Positions 10,419 to 22,461 of a stretch of DNA of 64,000 bases are shown here, one piece after another. The first letter of the stretch is position 1. Every line of letters begins with the position of its first letter. The stretch is from assembly GCA_019096155.1 (NCBI GenBank), contig JAHCVI010000002.1, positions 1,178,001 through 1,242,000 on the forward strand, given 5' to 3'. Source of the DNA: Staphylotrichum longicolle (Eukaryota; Ascomycota; Sordariomycetes; Sordariales; Chaetomiaceae). Made by a program: the position numbers and the translations under genes. The notes beneath the pieces are model-generated. The model saw nothing but the letters and a program-made list of their open reading frames with translations, was not told the DNA's origin and made no database searches.

Positions 10419-11716
10419 ATGACGGTCGACAGTGCCGAAGTCGCGGCCGCCGCGCCCGCGGTCGTTGGCCCGACCGATGTGCAGGAGGAGAAACTGGCCG
10501 CGGGCATGTCCTCGCTCGAAATAGCGCAGGACGGCCAGCAGGCCCAGCTCCCTCCCCACCGCTCGCACGACCCCCAGTACAACCAGAAGAGGAGCGACCC
10601 ATTTCAGTTTGGGTCCCGCTACCTCGGGCAGGAGGACGACGTCTTCGAGTTCAATGCCTGGGACCACGTCGAGACTGACGACACATACAAGGAGTATGCG
10701 GAGCAGCAGTATGCCATGCAGCGCCAGGCGCCCGTGTCCGACTTTGACAAGAGTGAGTTCGATTTTTCTTCTTCCTGTCGTGTGTTTGCAGGCTGGAAAA
10801 ACCAGCCTGGCGCTTGTGATGATTTACAATTATAAGCATAGTTCATCTGAATTTTTCATGAAGACACCTATGTAGTTATAGTCTTTCGCTCCCATCTGAT
10901 GCGCCACACTCATTTCTTGTCGATGTTTGCTACAGAGTTGGGAGCACACAGCTAACTCGTCGACAGCGCGGTTCAACTCAGACCCAGCCAAGTGGTGGAA
11001 TCTGTTCTACAAGAACAACACGGCCAACTTCTTCAAGGACCGGAAGTGGCTCCAGCAGGAGTTCCCGATCCTGGACAAGGTGACCAGGGAGGACGCCGGA
11101 CCGGTGACGCTCCTCGAAATAGGAGCCGGCGCCGGCAACACGGCGTTTCCGGTTCTCGCCCAGAACAAGAACCCGAAGCTGAAGCTGCATGCCTGCGACT
11201 TCTCCAAGAAGGCGGTCGAGGTCATGCGCAGCCATGAGTCCTATGATCAGGAGCACATGCAGGCCGACGTGTGGGACGTGGCCGGAGAGGAGCTGCCCCC
11301 TGGGTTGGAAGAAGGATCTGTAGACGTGGCACTGATGGTGTTCATCTTCTCTGCACTCTCCCATTGCAGTGGAAGAAGGCGGTCGAGAACGTCTACCGGG
11401 TGTTGAAGCCCGGCGGCGAGGTCTGCTTCCGCGACTATGGAAGAGGAGACCTTGCTCAGGTCCGGTTCAAGAAGGGCGATACCTGGACGAGAACTTCATC
11501 CGAGGCGACGGCACGCGCGTCTATTTCTTTGAGAAAGACGAGCTCACCGAGATCTGGAGTGGGAAGCCCAGCGAGTCTGCCGCGGGTGAGGCGGAAGGGT
11601 TGCAGCCAGCCTTTGAGATTGAGGAGCTGGGCGTTGATCGTAGACTGCTTGTCAACCGTGCCAAGAAGCTCAAGATGTACCGGTGCTGGATGCAGGGCCG
11701 GTTCCGGAAGAAGTAG
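10419..11716 (+). CDS. TRM140: tRNA N3-methylcytidine methyltransferase (TRM140/METTL2 type)
   Basis: SAM-dependent methyltransferase expected to make m3C at position 32 of tRNA anticodon loops in the cytosol. Family blocks: DPFQFGSRYL, FEFNAWDHVETDDTYKEYAE, RFNSDPAKWWNLFYKNN, FFKDRKWLQQEFPIL. The SAM site is LEIGAGAGNTAFP, then HACDFSKKAVEVM, YRVLKPGGEVCFRDYGRGDLAQ, and GDGTRVYFFEKDEL. One intron, 10753-10966 (GTGAGT...CAG), long for this window. Two one-base frame breaks occur as written: CCC at 11360-11362 (SALS-P-LQW needs CCCC) and at 11477 (FKKG-RYLDENF needs one more base). Adding both gives 361 aa in one frame. It could instead be a TRM141-type enzyme acting on a different tRNA set; the sequence alone does not decide. 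Confidence 0.9.
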
Positions 11717-12354
11717 ACAATAAATCTGTAACAAGTGCCTAGTTCTATTGTTTGTCGCATCGTGAAGATTTTAGAAAGCAAGTGTCCATTGTTCCACAGG
11801 CATTCCGTTGTGCAACTCCTTCTGAGTCTTTCCATTGAAAGGCGAACATGGGTGCTTGGATGCCAAGTGGTCCAAGCTTCCTCAACTGTTTTGGGGCTGC
11901 TGGGCTGCTCACCGCCCAATCTCAATAGGGCAGAATTCGTTCAATGCTCTGCCAGGTGCTGCTGCTTTGAGTTCGCGACATCGTCACCAGGCGGTTTTCC
12001 GCCCAAACCGATTCCGCCTTCCATCCACCACCACAACAACACGCAACGCCAAAACTCTCCAGGCTCATGCGGTCTCGACTCCGATCTTGCTCGATACCGT
12101 AGAGCAGAAACCCGCCGTGCTCGCACGCCGCGATCCGATCCGTCACCGCGCCCGGTCGCCCGACTTTCCTTTGGTAAATCCTCATCCCGACCCGCGCCCT
12201 CCTCCGCATCCGCATTCGCAATCCGTGTCCAGTATTATTATTATTCCTGATATCTGCGACGTCGAGCCCCCCTCGCGACGCCCGATCCTCCCCCGATTCT
12301 CGTCGTCCACAATTCTTCCTCGGACCTCCACGCCAATGCTTTGGCCTCATACCC
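11717..12354. other. Intergenic TRM140-SAC3
   Basis: No gene recognised. The right part is Pro/Arg-coding-like, C-rich sequence just before the SAC3 start and may be SAC3 leader. A small upstream exon cannot be excluded. Confidence 0.45.
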
Positions 12355-15300
12355 ATGGCGGCGCCAGCTAACAACCCCTTCGGGGCCGCCCTCCGCAGGC
12401 TTTTCAACAACAATCCATTCGGAGCGCCCGTCTCTGCGTTTGGAGCGCCAGCTCAGAATCCCTTTGGCGCGCCGGCGTCGAAGCCGAATCCCTTTGGCAC
12501 TCCCCTCGCAAACCCTTTGGCGCTGCCCAGACGAATAACCCCTTCGGCAGCAGGCCATCCTCGGCCGGAAACCCGTTTGGAGCTCCGTCTGGCAATACGT
12601 CTCTCTTGGGGACACCGTCGGGTTCACCAGCTCCCAGTCGAGGGCCGTCGCCATCAGTAGCGCATAATCCGTTCGGGAAACCGCCGACACAACCCCAGCC
12701 CAGTCACCCCGTTGGAGCTCCGCAAGGAGCCGCTGGCAGTGGCCGAAGCCCATCGCCTTTTGGCTCCCGAGCGCCGCCCACAGGACCGTCGAAACCCTCG
12801 GGGCCGTCAGCGCCTGCGGACCCGAACACGATGTCTCGCCGGAACAAGTTCGCTGGGGGGAAGCCCACCGCCCCGACTGGCCCGGCCGGCACTGTGGGAT
12901 TTGGTGGACGAGGAGGGCATAACCAAGGACCACAGCGCTCCACGCCATTTGCTGGAACAAAGCCATTCGCAAAGCAGCCAAACGGTCAGGTACCCACGAC
13001 GACCAAACCGCAACCAGGCGCGCGGAGCAAGCAGCCTGAGCGTCAAACCCGTTTTCAGCCCGCTCCAGGCGCGCAGGGGAAGCGAAAGGCCAGAACCGCA
13101 GGTCCAAGCGAACGGACAAAGCAACTCTCCACCTTTGCCTTCAACTATGCGAACAAGCTATCCGAGCACCTCAGAAAGGAGAACATCACCCCACCTCAAT
13201 GGCCCGCCGAGCCAGGCAACCCCGACAAGCGCGCCGCCATCGAGAGTCTGAAGGACGCATATAAGAAGTACCGCACCCGCGTTTATGCGACACTGCGGAA
13301 AGCTGATCTCATCGACGACCCGGAGAAGCGGCGGAAGCTGGAGGACGCCCTTCCATTCAAGGGCATTTGCGAGGACATGTGCCCCGAGTTTGAACAGTGC
13401 TATCGCATTGCGGAGTACGATGTCAAGACGGAGGAGAAGGAGACACGCCCGGATGGCTTGACCATGTGGCCCGACGTGACCCGGATGGTCAAGAAGTTTG
13501 GGCGGTCGGCTGCCGGTCAAGATGCGCCACTACCTATGGATGTTCGCTCTGTGGACGCCCTGCGGAGGACGACAGACTACCTCTTCAACGACCTCCTCCA
13601 GTCAGAGAGCAACCTCCCTTCGATGCACAACTTCTTGTGGGATCGCACCCGCGCCGTGCGCAAGGACTTCACCTTCCATTCGCAAAAGTCAGCAGAGGAG
13701 ATGAAAGACATGGTCTACTGCTTTGAGACGATCACGCGATTCCACGCCACCGCTCTGCATCTACTCTCGAGGAAAGGCTTCGCCAATGAGGACTTTGACC
13801 AGAAGCAGGAGATCGAGCAACTGGGCCGGACCATCCTGTCGCTCATCGAGGCGTATGATGTGTGCCGGGACAAACAAGTGCACTGCGAGAACGAGCCCGA
13901 GTTCAGAGCGTACTATCTCCTCCTCAACGCGCACGACCCCTCCATAGCAAAGAGGATTCCCACGTGGGGGAAGGACTACTGGTTCGATTCTAAAGAGATT
14001 CAAACGGCCTTGTCGCTGATCCATGCCATGGACGATGTGCGCGAGTCCAAGGGGCCAATCAAGCCGCGGCGGCCGACCACTCTGTCTGACACATCCTTCA
14101 CCAACTACTTTTCGATTGTCGAAGACCCTGAGGTTTCGTACACCATGGCCTGTATCGCCGAGATCCACTTCACGACGGTGCGTCAAGGCATCCTGAAAAA
14201 TCTCGTCCGCGGCTATGCCCGGTACCGCGACGCGCCTCGCACGATTACGGCATCAGATCTCAACGCAATGCTGAGGTTCGACACGCCAGAGGAAGCCGTG
14301 GAGTTTGCGGAGCTTCACGACTTTGAGATGTCGACGTGGGTTCCGGAGGGGAAGAACCCGGTGACGGAGCCATACCTGCTTCTCAACAACAAGAAGAAGC
14401 ATGTGCCGTCACCCCGCGTCCGGCAGGCGTTTTCGGGCAAGGTGGTCGAGCGGAAACGCACCACCGAGTCCTTGCCTCATGTCATTTACAACACCATCTT
14501 CGAGGCGCCGGCAGAAACGCCGGCAAGCACCGAGAGCAGTCCGGATGGGCTGTTTGTTAGCCAGGCCGCGGCGTCGAAGGACTTGTCCATGAGCAGCTCG
14601 ACATTTCCACCCCCTGCCAAGCCGCCAATCTTGACACCAGCCACTCAGTCACCGTTCGGTTCGGCCGCTGCCAGCACGGGTCTGCCAAATGGACTTCCTT
14701 TTGGTGCAGCGCCGACTGGGGCGCCAGCTCCTGCATTTGCAGGCTTCCCGGCAGCGCTCCAGGCCTCGCAACCGCCAGCTGCAGTTGCTCCTAATCCATT
14801 CGCAGCTCCGGCTCAGCCCACGTCTCAGGCAGGAAAGAGCCCGTTCTCGTTCCTCAACCCGTCTCCAGCTCCCACAACAGCGGACACGACCCCTAAGCCT
14901 CCTCCAGGCCAGCCAAACCAGACCGGGCAAGCAACAACTTCTCCTCTCGCTGCAACAAAGGCCCCGGAAGCTCCGAATCCGTTCGCTTCCTTCAAGGGTT
15001 TCAGCTCGACCGCCACGCCATCGCTTCCGCCCGCAACACAACCGACGCAAACATCCGCGACAACCTCAGCACCCACCCCGTTGTTCCCCAGCAGTGCCCC
15101 AAACCCGGCTACATTTCCGACCCCGGCACAAGCTGCAACTTCTGTGCAGGCGAAACCAGCTGAAGCACCCGCTTCCGCAGTTGCCCCGGGGACAGCTCCG
15201 CCGGCCGGAGCTCTTCTGTCCTCCACAACGCCCCCTACGGCGCCGAGCGCCAAACAAACCACAACTGCGCCCGCAGTTCCGTCGATATTCGTGTCACCGC

Positions 15301-17124
15301 CCTCCGTGATAAGCACACCTTCAATACAGAACCAACCTGCTCTTCCCGCAACTTCGTCCCAGCCGCTTGGCCAGCCACATCTTCCGGGTTCTACATGGCA
15401 GAAGCCAGCCTTGTCCGGTCTGGGCACGTCTTCTGCGACACCGCCTGTCCCCAAGCCGATCCCCAAGCGGGATTTGATGGGCGACTTGACAAAATGGTAC
15501 GTCAAAGGCGACGGCGGCCTCATGCAGGACTTCACCGACGAGATTCTGCGAACCATGCTCTGGAATGTCTGGCAGCAATTTGAGCGGGACGAAGAGAAAA
15601 GGAAAAGGAAAGAGGAGGATGACGAGTCATGGCGCCTTGCTCGCGAACACCTGACCTACCGGTTGCGGGTCAAGTACTTTTACCGCTGGCGCGACGTCGC
15701 CCGTTCCCTTGCCACAAAGCGCATCCTCCGCGAGGGCAAAGAGAAGATGCGCCTGTACCGCGAACAGCAGAAGGCCGTCCAGCGACAACAACAAGAGGAA
15801 AGAGCAACTGCCGAGCGCGAAGCCCGAAGAGCCGCCAAGCGTCAGCTCGCCGAAGACGGCCAACGTCTCACCATGCTCGCTTCCTCTGCTCGCCGCCGCG
15901 GCAGCAGCGTTGCCTACAGCGCCGACCACGACCCCGAGGAACTGCTCCTTGCGAGCGGCGTTTTTGCTGGCCTCCGCGACGACCCACGTGCTGTCGCACG
16001 GCGCGTCGTGCGCGAAGCTGCCCTCCACGCCGCTGACGGGGGCGTCGACGCGTGGAGCGCATCCCGCTCGTATCGCTATCCGGAATCTGAACTCGAGCTC
16101 GAACCGGCGCCGTCCACGCTCGAGTCTCCCGACGCTAGTACCGTTGGCGGCAGACGCGAAGGGTGGAAAACGCGCTCGCTGCGCGAAAAGTTTGGCATCG
16201 AGCCGCGGCGCAGTCTGTCGGCGAGCGGGTCCGTCGTCAACGGCGGGTCGTTTGCCTCGTCGTCTTCGCGGTTCCGACAGTCGCTTCCGGGGAGCGGGAA
16301 CCCCAACAAGACGACGAACTTCACGGCGTCGTCCAGGAAGCGGTCTGCCGAGGAAGAGTCGGACGACGACCCCGGCGCGAAGCGATACAACGCCATCGTC
16401 AACAGCGGCGCCTCAAAGACGCTGTCCAAGTCCCGGCACTGGGACCTCCGCGCGCGGGGTTTCGTGCCCACGCCCGACGGCCACTGGGTACCGGAGGCTA
16501 TCGCCCGTGCGTCCTCCCAACAACAAAACGACGACCACCATCACGACTTCGCTGTCACCTCTGGGTCCCCACCTCTCGACGACCTTGACAATCACGACCC
16601 TCGCCCGCCCTCCCCAACCCTCCTCCGACCTGCGCCTGCGCCTGGCCCGCCTCCAAAAATCTCGCGCGCGCGCCTACACCCACCGCGCTCGCCACAGCGT
16701 CGACCTGCCCACCCCAACAAGAGGTCCAGGTTTACTCGACACGTCCCCTCCCCACCCGCCTTTTTTCTCGGCCTCCGGAGCAGGGGCGATGCCCCCGCCT
16801 CCTCACCGCCCCCGTCACTACCAGACTGGAGTTGGAATGGGCGGCAAGAGGAAGCGAGGTTCAGAGGAAGTGGACGACGACCAAAACGGTGCTGCTGTCG
16901 ATGACAATGACGGCGGCGAGGGAACCGGCGCCGGTAGGGAGGTGTCGCCGTCGGCTAGGAAGAGGAAAACAACAACAGCCACGACGGCAGCAGTCGAGGG
17001 GGGTGTTGAGGATGGACAGACGAGCGCCGTGGTGGAGGACACGAGGCGCATGCTGAGGGAGCTGAGCGAGCTGCTTGACCGAGACAAGAACGTGTGGGAG
17101 CAGGATTATCTGGCGGTGCAATAG
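12355..17124 (+). CDS. SAC3: SAC3/GANP-family mRNA export factor (TREX-2 scaffold)
   Basis: Scaffold of the TREX-2 complex, which couples transcription to mRNA export at the nuclear pore. The start at 12355 opens a run of eight NPFG repeats (12373-12690), suited to contact nucleoporins. The SAC3/GANP helical domain spans about residues 330-660: FKGICEDMCPEFEQ, TDYLFNDLL, FLWDRTRAVRKDF, FRAYYLLLNAHDPS, YTMACIAEIHFTTVRQGIL. Next is a Pro/Ala/Thr-rich linker with NPFA/SPFG motifs. The charged helix WNVWQQFERDEEKRKRK...YRLRVKYFYRWR (from about 15550) sits where Sac3 binds Cdc31/Sus1. The C-terminus ends TRRMLRELSELLDRDKNVWEQ. No intron seen. One missing C at 12513-12515 (NP-FG) and two in C-runs near 16600-16630 are needed. 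With them 4,773 nt give 1,590 aa. Confidence 0.92.
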
Positions 17125-18205
17125 ATTTCCCGGGTTTTGTGTCTGGGATATGGGGGGTATGATATGCGGACGTGAGCTGGTTGGGTCGGAAGGAAGAGGA
17201 GTGTTGTTTATGTATCGTGGGGGTTGGGCTCACAGCAGAGGAGAGAGAAGGAGCGTGAGGTTTGAGAGGGTGGAATTAGATGGCTACCTAGGGGCTTATG
17301 GGATTGGGATGGGGAATGGATGGAATCGTCCGGACAGCTCAAGGGCATAAAATGCCCGCGTGCCCGATCGATCAGTTTAGTGGATGATGATGTGGTGGCG
17401 CAAGGAATTCAGAGAGGACGAGAGCACCAAAAAGAAACAAAGACAAGCATGCTAAGCATATACTGGGCGTTTTCTGGATGGGGAAAAAGGATCGCATCGG
17501 CGGCATTTGTTCTTGTTTTTCCCGCTGTCTGTTCTCCAAACTGGAGAGTTCTTTTGTGTTGTTGGGTGGGTGTTTGTAATCTTGGGCATTGCATGGCTGG
17601 CTGGGGGTGTGAAGGTGATAGCCGAGGCTGGTGGTGAAGAAAGAATTTGAGATATAATTCCCCGTCAGTGCTCGATTGCACTTCTCGTGGTCATTTACAA
17701 GCCTGGCTCACCTCCATGCGAAGCAGTGTCCTTTACGCAGTGGCCCTGTGCGTGCAGAATGTCGAGTTCGTGGGTGATCCATATCCTCTCTATCAATTCT
17801 TTCTCTCCAAGCACCCAATTTCCGTCCCTCCATCATCATCCAACACTACGACTACATGTTACTAACCAAGTCAAACGCAGGCTATGTGTGTCAAAATCCC
17901 AGATCCGGACCAGGGGCCAACCCAAGAAAGAAAAACACAGCGCAGACGAATCCGCACGAGCCGCTATTTGCTCTAAACCCGCCAACCAACCCCAGGCTCG
18001 CCTCAAAGAAAAAGTTTAGACAGGAAATTGCGTCAAAGACAGAAAGACAGACCCAAACGCCGTTGCTATGCCATGCAGTGATTATTATGCCCCTTTTCTC
18101 AACCTCCTTCCCGTCTTCCCTTCTCGGTTCACCAGAGAGAAAGGTACCTGTATCATCCCATGCCGAAATGGGCACCGTTCGTTTCCCTACACCAAATGGA
18201 TTCGC
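17125..18205. other. Convergent intergenic region
   Basis: Separates the 3' ends of SAC3 (+) and the rhomboid gene (-). No coding similarity or RNA gene was recognised. It presumably contains both terminators. Confidence 0.5.
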
Positions 18206-19894
18206 TTAACTGGGAAGCTGCAGGTTGCCGATATCGCACCAGTTGCTGACGGGCTAGGACACACAATTCCTCATCAGCATCGCCTTCCATACTCGGAAAA
18301 AGGGGGGGATCGGGTACAAAACTTACCAAACAGCTCAGATACTTGCACCACGAGCACGTCACGCGGTAGACATAAAAGTTGTTGAGCAGCAAGATGAACA
18401 CGACGAGCACGACGACCAAGGCGCCCGCGCGGATCAGCCACCACGCCCACCAGAGCGGCTTGCGCCCCTTGAAGAAGCCGATCGGGTTCTTGACAAACGA
18501 CGGCGGGGTGCCCTGCGCGGCGAACCCGCCGCTGACCTGCGAGTTGGCGTAGGGCACGTCTTCGCCGATGCGCCGGCGCAGCGAGTTGGGCGAGTGCAGC
18601 ACGCACACGCCGAGCCCGAGCCCCATGAGGAAGCCGCCAATGTGGGAAAAGTTGTCTAGACCGGGAAGTAGGCCCAGGACGAAGGAGATGACGACGTCGA
18701 GGATGATGAAGGCGAGGTCCTTGACCGGATTGACGCGGTCCTTCCACGAGTAGAGCAGGTCGAGCAGGGTCAGGGCGATGACGCCGAAGAGGGAGCCCGA
18801 GGCGCCCGTCGAGGCGATGCCGGTCGCGGCGAAGTTGCCGCCCATGACGAAGCCAAAGATGCCGGCTGACATGTAGACGAGGAAGAAGCGGATGGAGCCG
18901 ATCGACTTTTCCATGTCGCGGCCGAGGGTGAGCTGGAGGAGCATGTTGAAGCCGATGTGGATCAGGCCGGCGTGCATGAAGATGGGGATGATGAAGCGGT
19001 ACCACTGGTTGGGCGCGGGCTGGGTATCGAGGGGCGTGCCGGGCCGGTAGGCGGGCTCGGGAACGCCGCCGAAGCCGCAGAGCTGGGAGAGGGTGCATTG
19101 GTTCTCTGGGAGGTTCGCGTCGGTCGATTTCGAGCTCGGGCAGGGCCAGGGAATCGGTTGCGCGGCGTTTTGGATGCCGTCGAGGTTGTGCATGCAGGGG
19201 ACGAAGCGGGCGCCCATGTTGACCAGGACATAGGGGACGGGCCGATCATGGGTTGAAGGACGGTTTGATCATGATGGGAGAGCCGGTTTCCGTGGCTGCG
19301 TGCATGTCAGTCGCAATACAGACACAAGAATCCAAGACAGGAGGGCTTACAGTTCTTGACAATCTCGCCAATGAGAGACGCCGATCTGGACGAGAGTGAA
19401 GAAGTAAACGACAAAGGGGATCTTCTTGCGCCCGAGCCCATCATTCCAGCTCTCCAAACCGCACTCGCGCCTTTCGTGGCTTTCTTGACTGCGAGGCGTC
19501 ATAGACGTGGTCCTGCATCTCAGCATCCTTGGAGGGCAGGCGCTGTGCGTGGTCCTGGAGGGGGATGTCGTCTGTCGGGGGTTGTACATGTCGTCGGGCG
19601 GGCGGGTGGCCGTGGTAGCCCGTGTCTTGGTGCTCAATCGGTGCATGCTCGAGGTCGGGGTAGGTTGATGCGTGCTTGCCGGGTACACATGGTCGTCGAA
19701 GACGGTCTCGAAGGGCGAAGGAGACACACCCTGTGATGGCCGGTCGCCGGGAGCGAGATGTGGTTGCGAGCTGTAAGGGGGGCGGGCGTGGAGTAAGCGG
19801 AGGAGGATGCTGGCTGGCCGCTGTAGTATCCCGGATACTGCGACCCCGTCGCATCAGAGGCGGGTTTTTGATTGTAGTAGTCGTTGGCTGCCAT
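18206..19894 (-). CDS. Rhomboid-family intramembrane serine protease (frame broken as assembled)
   Basis: Multi-pass serine protease. Cytoplasmic N-terminus (MAANDYYNQKP, Tyr/Pro-rich), first membrane segment KIPFVVYFFTLVQIGV, the loop GARFVPCMHN, then the rhomboid core with HAGLIHIGFNMLLQLTLG. The catalytic Ser is in STGASGSLFG and the catalytic His in NFSHIGGFLMGLGLG. The C-terminus is PVSNWCDIGNLQLPS. Introns 19296-19350 and 18254-18326 are clear. About 520 aa. The first 700 nt change frame repeatedly: at GGG/CCC runs near 19729-19733 and 19680-19683, near 19446, near 19392, at 19251 (FNP-MIG) and at 19228 (GPSP-YVL). Each change falls at or beside C/G runs, between conserved blocks. Catalytic and membrane parts are intact, so assembly error is favoured over a pseudogene, but breakage is denser here than elsewhere. 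Confidence 0.82.
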
Positions 19895-21554
19895 TTTGTT
19901 GGGGGCCGCACTCCGGGCCCAAAACGCACCGAAAGCGCAATCTCCCGCTGGGCCAAACGCTGCTTGAGAATCCAAGAATGGAAAATGAGAAGCGGGTGAT
20001 GTTGTGTCTCGGCGACGAGCGAGTGACGAAAAGAGTGTAGGTCGGTTTGAAGGTGCAGATGGGATGCGACCGGGGAGCAGGAATCGAGGTCAACAACGAA
20101 GGCGTCGAAAGTTTGAGAACGAGAGAGGTTTGGGGCAGATCAGGAATCAGCAGTCGCGGGCCTAGGTGGTGTTTCGGGTCGCGGGTGCAGGGATCCGGGC
20201 CCTGGGCGTCTGGAGAAAAGCCCCTGGAAAAGCGGGCAATTGCGTTGCACTGTTTGTCGAACAGTGGACAGAACTGGAGGCAACCTTGCGCAGACCGGAG
20301 ACCTGCAAAAACACGATCCTTATCCCCCCGCTCCTTTGAAAACGCAGTGATGCCGTGTCGTTGTGTTGGCAAAATTAAAGGTTGAAGAGGGAAATGGTGG
20401 CTAATATTTTCAAGACAGACCCGACCTGTCCTCGGTTGCCAGGGCCGCCGGTCGATCAGGCTGTCTGCTGCCTTTCTGTGCCTGTCGGGGTTTAGGGGTG
20501 GGGCTCAAACTGCCTTTGGAGCGTCGCTTGACACGGCCGCAGTGGAGCTGTGTAAGATGTAATTACCTTAAATCAACCAGCCGGCTGACACTGTCTGGGG
20601 CCAAAACAAAACGGGGAGGGCGAGTGAGACGAGAATAGACCAGGAAAACGAGGGGGAACCACGACGAGACCTCGAGAAGAGGAAGGGCACGCAAGAGCCT
20701 GATATCTTGACACTGGTCTCGTGGGCTGAGACGAATAACGAAGCCCACGAGCCACAGCTGACGTCTCCCGCCAAGCCTGCAGCCAGCTGGGACGGCAGGG
20801 CGGAAAAATCAGTGGGGGAGCTGGCCAGGCGAGCCAGGCTGTGCTCTGAAGATGCGCAGGCGCAAAGACTGGGGGAGGCCGCCACCTGTACGGCGACGCG
20901 CGCCCAATACGGGTCTTGTTCAACGTGCATGTTCCGCTGTCACGAGAGAACAGCGCTGCGCGTTTTTGTTGATCATGTTGCTCGTCTCGGAACACACAAC
21001 AAGTGGAACGCCAAAGATGGCGCCATGGGTGAGCGAGCACTGGGAGTGAGAGAGTGACACAACCTGGATGATTCCTGGAAGTTGACGCTGCTTCTGTTTT
21101 TGGAACATTCCCCACGGGGCCAGGTTGCCACCCAGCCAGATCGCTCGGGTCCCTGGGGGTTTTCAGATCAAAGCATGACGAAACCATCCGTTTGTGGGCA
21201 GCAGAGCGATAGCCCAGTCAGGTTCTTGGCTCTTTCGAAGAGGAAGGAACCAATGTTTCGCTGTCGCCGTTCACCAGCCACACGATGCCATGTGGCGCTG
21301 CTCTCCATGCAGCGCGAATGGATAGATGCCTCTGTTTGTGACTGTGTCGGCCAACCTCGTGCACTTCATCTGGTGAGCTGAGTTAAGGAAACTATCAAGC
21401 TTTTGTCTAGTGGACCGCAAACCGGCACAGCCGCCGTTGCATCGGCAGGTCTCCATCGTTGCAGCGGCATCGAGAGGCCCAGACTCGCGGGTGTCTCTTG
21501 GCTTAGATGTCGATAAGATAGGGTTGGCAGGACCCGGCCAGCCCAGCCAAGACC
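19895..21554. other. Intergenic 1.7 kb
   Basis: Upstream of the leftward rhomboid gene. Only short unsupported ORFs on both strands. No repeat or RNA gene recognised. Confidence 0.45.
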
Positions 21555-22322
21555 ATGGCCCAAGAGCCCAGAAAATGGCACAACACCAAATCCGTATCTC
21601 CAAGACCCAGCAGCCCACCAACCACAATGGGCCGTCTCCTGGCTTACTGCACCTCAAGGCTGCGCAGCCCCTCGCACCGGCCAAGGGAGGTCCCAGCAGC
21701 CCACCAACTCCCACCCCTCGGCCACAACCCCGTCATCCGAACAATCCAGGACACCACGCCCGGAAGCCGAGATGATGGAGAGCCGCAACACACGCCCCAA
21801 CAGTCTCCGAAAAATGTATTCCAGCAAAGGTCACTCGAGGGACCCGCGGCCCGGCCTAGCAGGGGCCCCCGGCGCCCTTTCCCTTCCTTTAGAGGCGATG
21901 ATCTAGGTCCCACAGCGCAAAAGGCGATAAACCACAGGGTTTTTTTTCGCGGGGCACTGAGAGAGGAACTGGGGTTGCTCGAGAAAGCTCTCTTCAGTTC
22001 GCACACCATTCATTACCTCGTGGACCGTGTTAGCAAAGCGATCAGAGTGCTCTCAGAAAACCCGGGGCCATCGGCGGACGCCAAGCGAGAAGACGGAGCC
22101 AACATGTTCGCGGAGGCTCAAGTCACTGCAAACAGAGTAAGGCGGCGAACGCGTAAAGTCGTCGAAACGCTCGTTGCGGAGCTTAAGCGGGTGGATCCCG
22201 AGAAGTTCAAACAGACAGAAAAGACCGCGCGGCGTCAACGGATAGAAACCGCGGAGCTTCTACGGAGAGAAGCCGCGGAGCTTGAACAGAGAGAAGGCAG
22301 CGATGCGGCGGAGACGAAGTGA
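21555..22322 (+). CDS. Hypothetical protein, helical C-terminus
   Basis: Uninterrupted 255-aa ORF with a favourable ACCATGG start context. I do not recognise a family. The N-terminal half is Pro/Ser/Arg-rich and likely disordered. The second half is predicted helical (LREELGLLEKALFSSH, ANRVRRRTRKVVETLVAELK). It ends in two copies of a charged heptad-like unit (ETAELLRRE, EAAELEQRE) encoded by an imperfect direct DNA repeat at about 22248-22307. No introns, no signal peptide, no membrane segment. It ends 139 bp from the stop of the convergent gene. It could be a lineage-specific nuclear or chromatin protein, or a chance ORF. Confidence 0.4.
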   Translation: MAQEPRKWHNTKSVSPRPSSPPTTMGRLLAYCTSRLRSPSHRPREVPAAHQLPPLGHNPVIRTIQDTTPGSRDDGEPQHTPQQSPKNVFQQRSLEGPAARPSRGPRRPFPSFRGDDLGPTAQKAINHRVFFRGALREELGLLEKALFSSHTIHYLVDRVSKAIRVLSENPGPSADAKREDGANMFAEAQVTANRVRRRTRKVVETLVAELKRVDPEKFKQTEKTARRQRIETAELLRREAAELEQREGSDAAETK

Positions 22323-22461
22323 GGAGACAGTGCCGGAGGGGGCGCGCACTCTCACTCAACGTAGAGTCTCATTACGATGCGGCGCGTGGCTTCAACGAAA
22401 GCGACCCGCGCCCCGGCAAAAGACATCATATGCATACCACTGTAATCTTGTACAACCACTA

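Noticed and set aside
12373..12700. Repeat array resembling a CRISPR or satellite
   Set aside because: The repeats are coding NPFG motifs of SAC3 with irregular spacing; CRISPR arrays are not expected in a fungal nuclear genome.
15709..16590. Plus-strand ORF overlapping SAC3 in another frame
   Set aside because: Only its last part (after about 16600) is real SAC3 sequence, reached by the C-run frame breaks. The earlier part is a shadow of the SAC3 frame.
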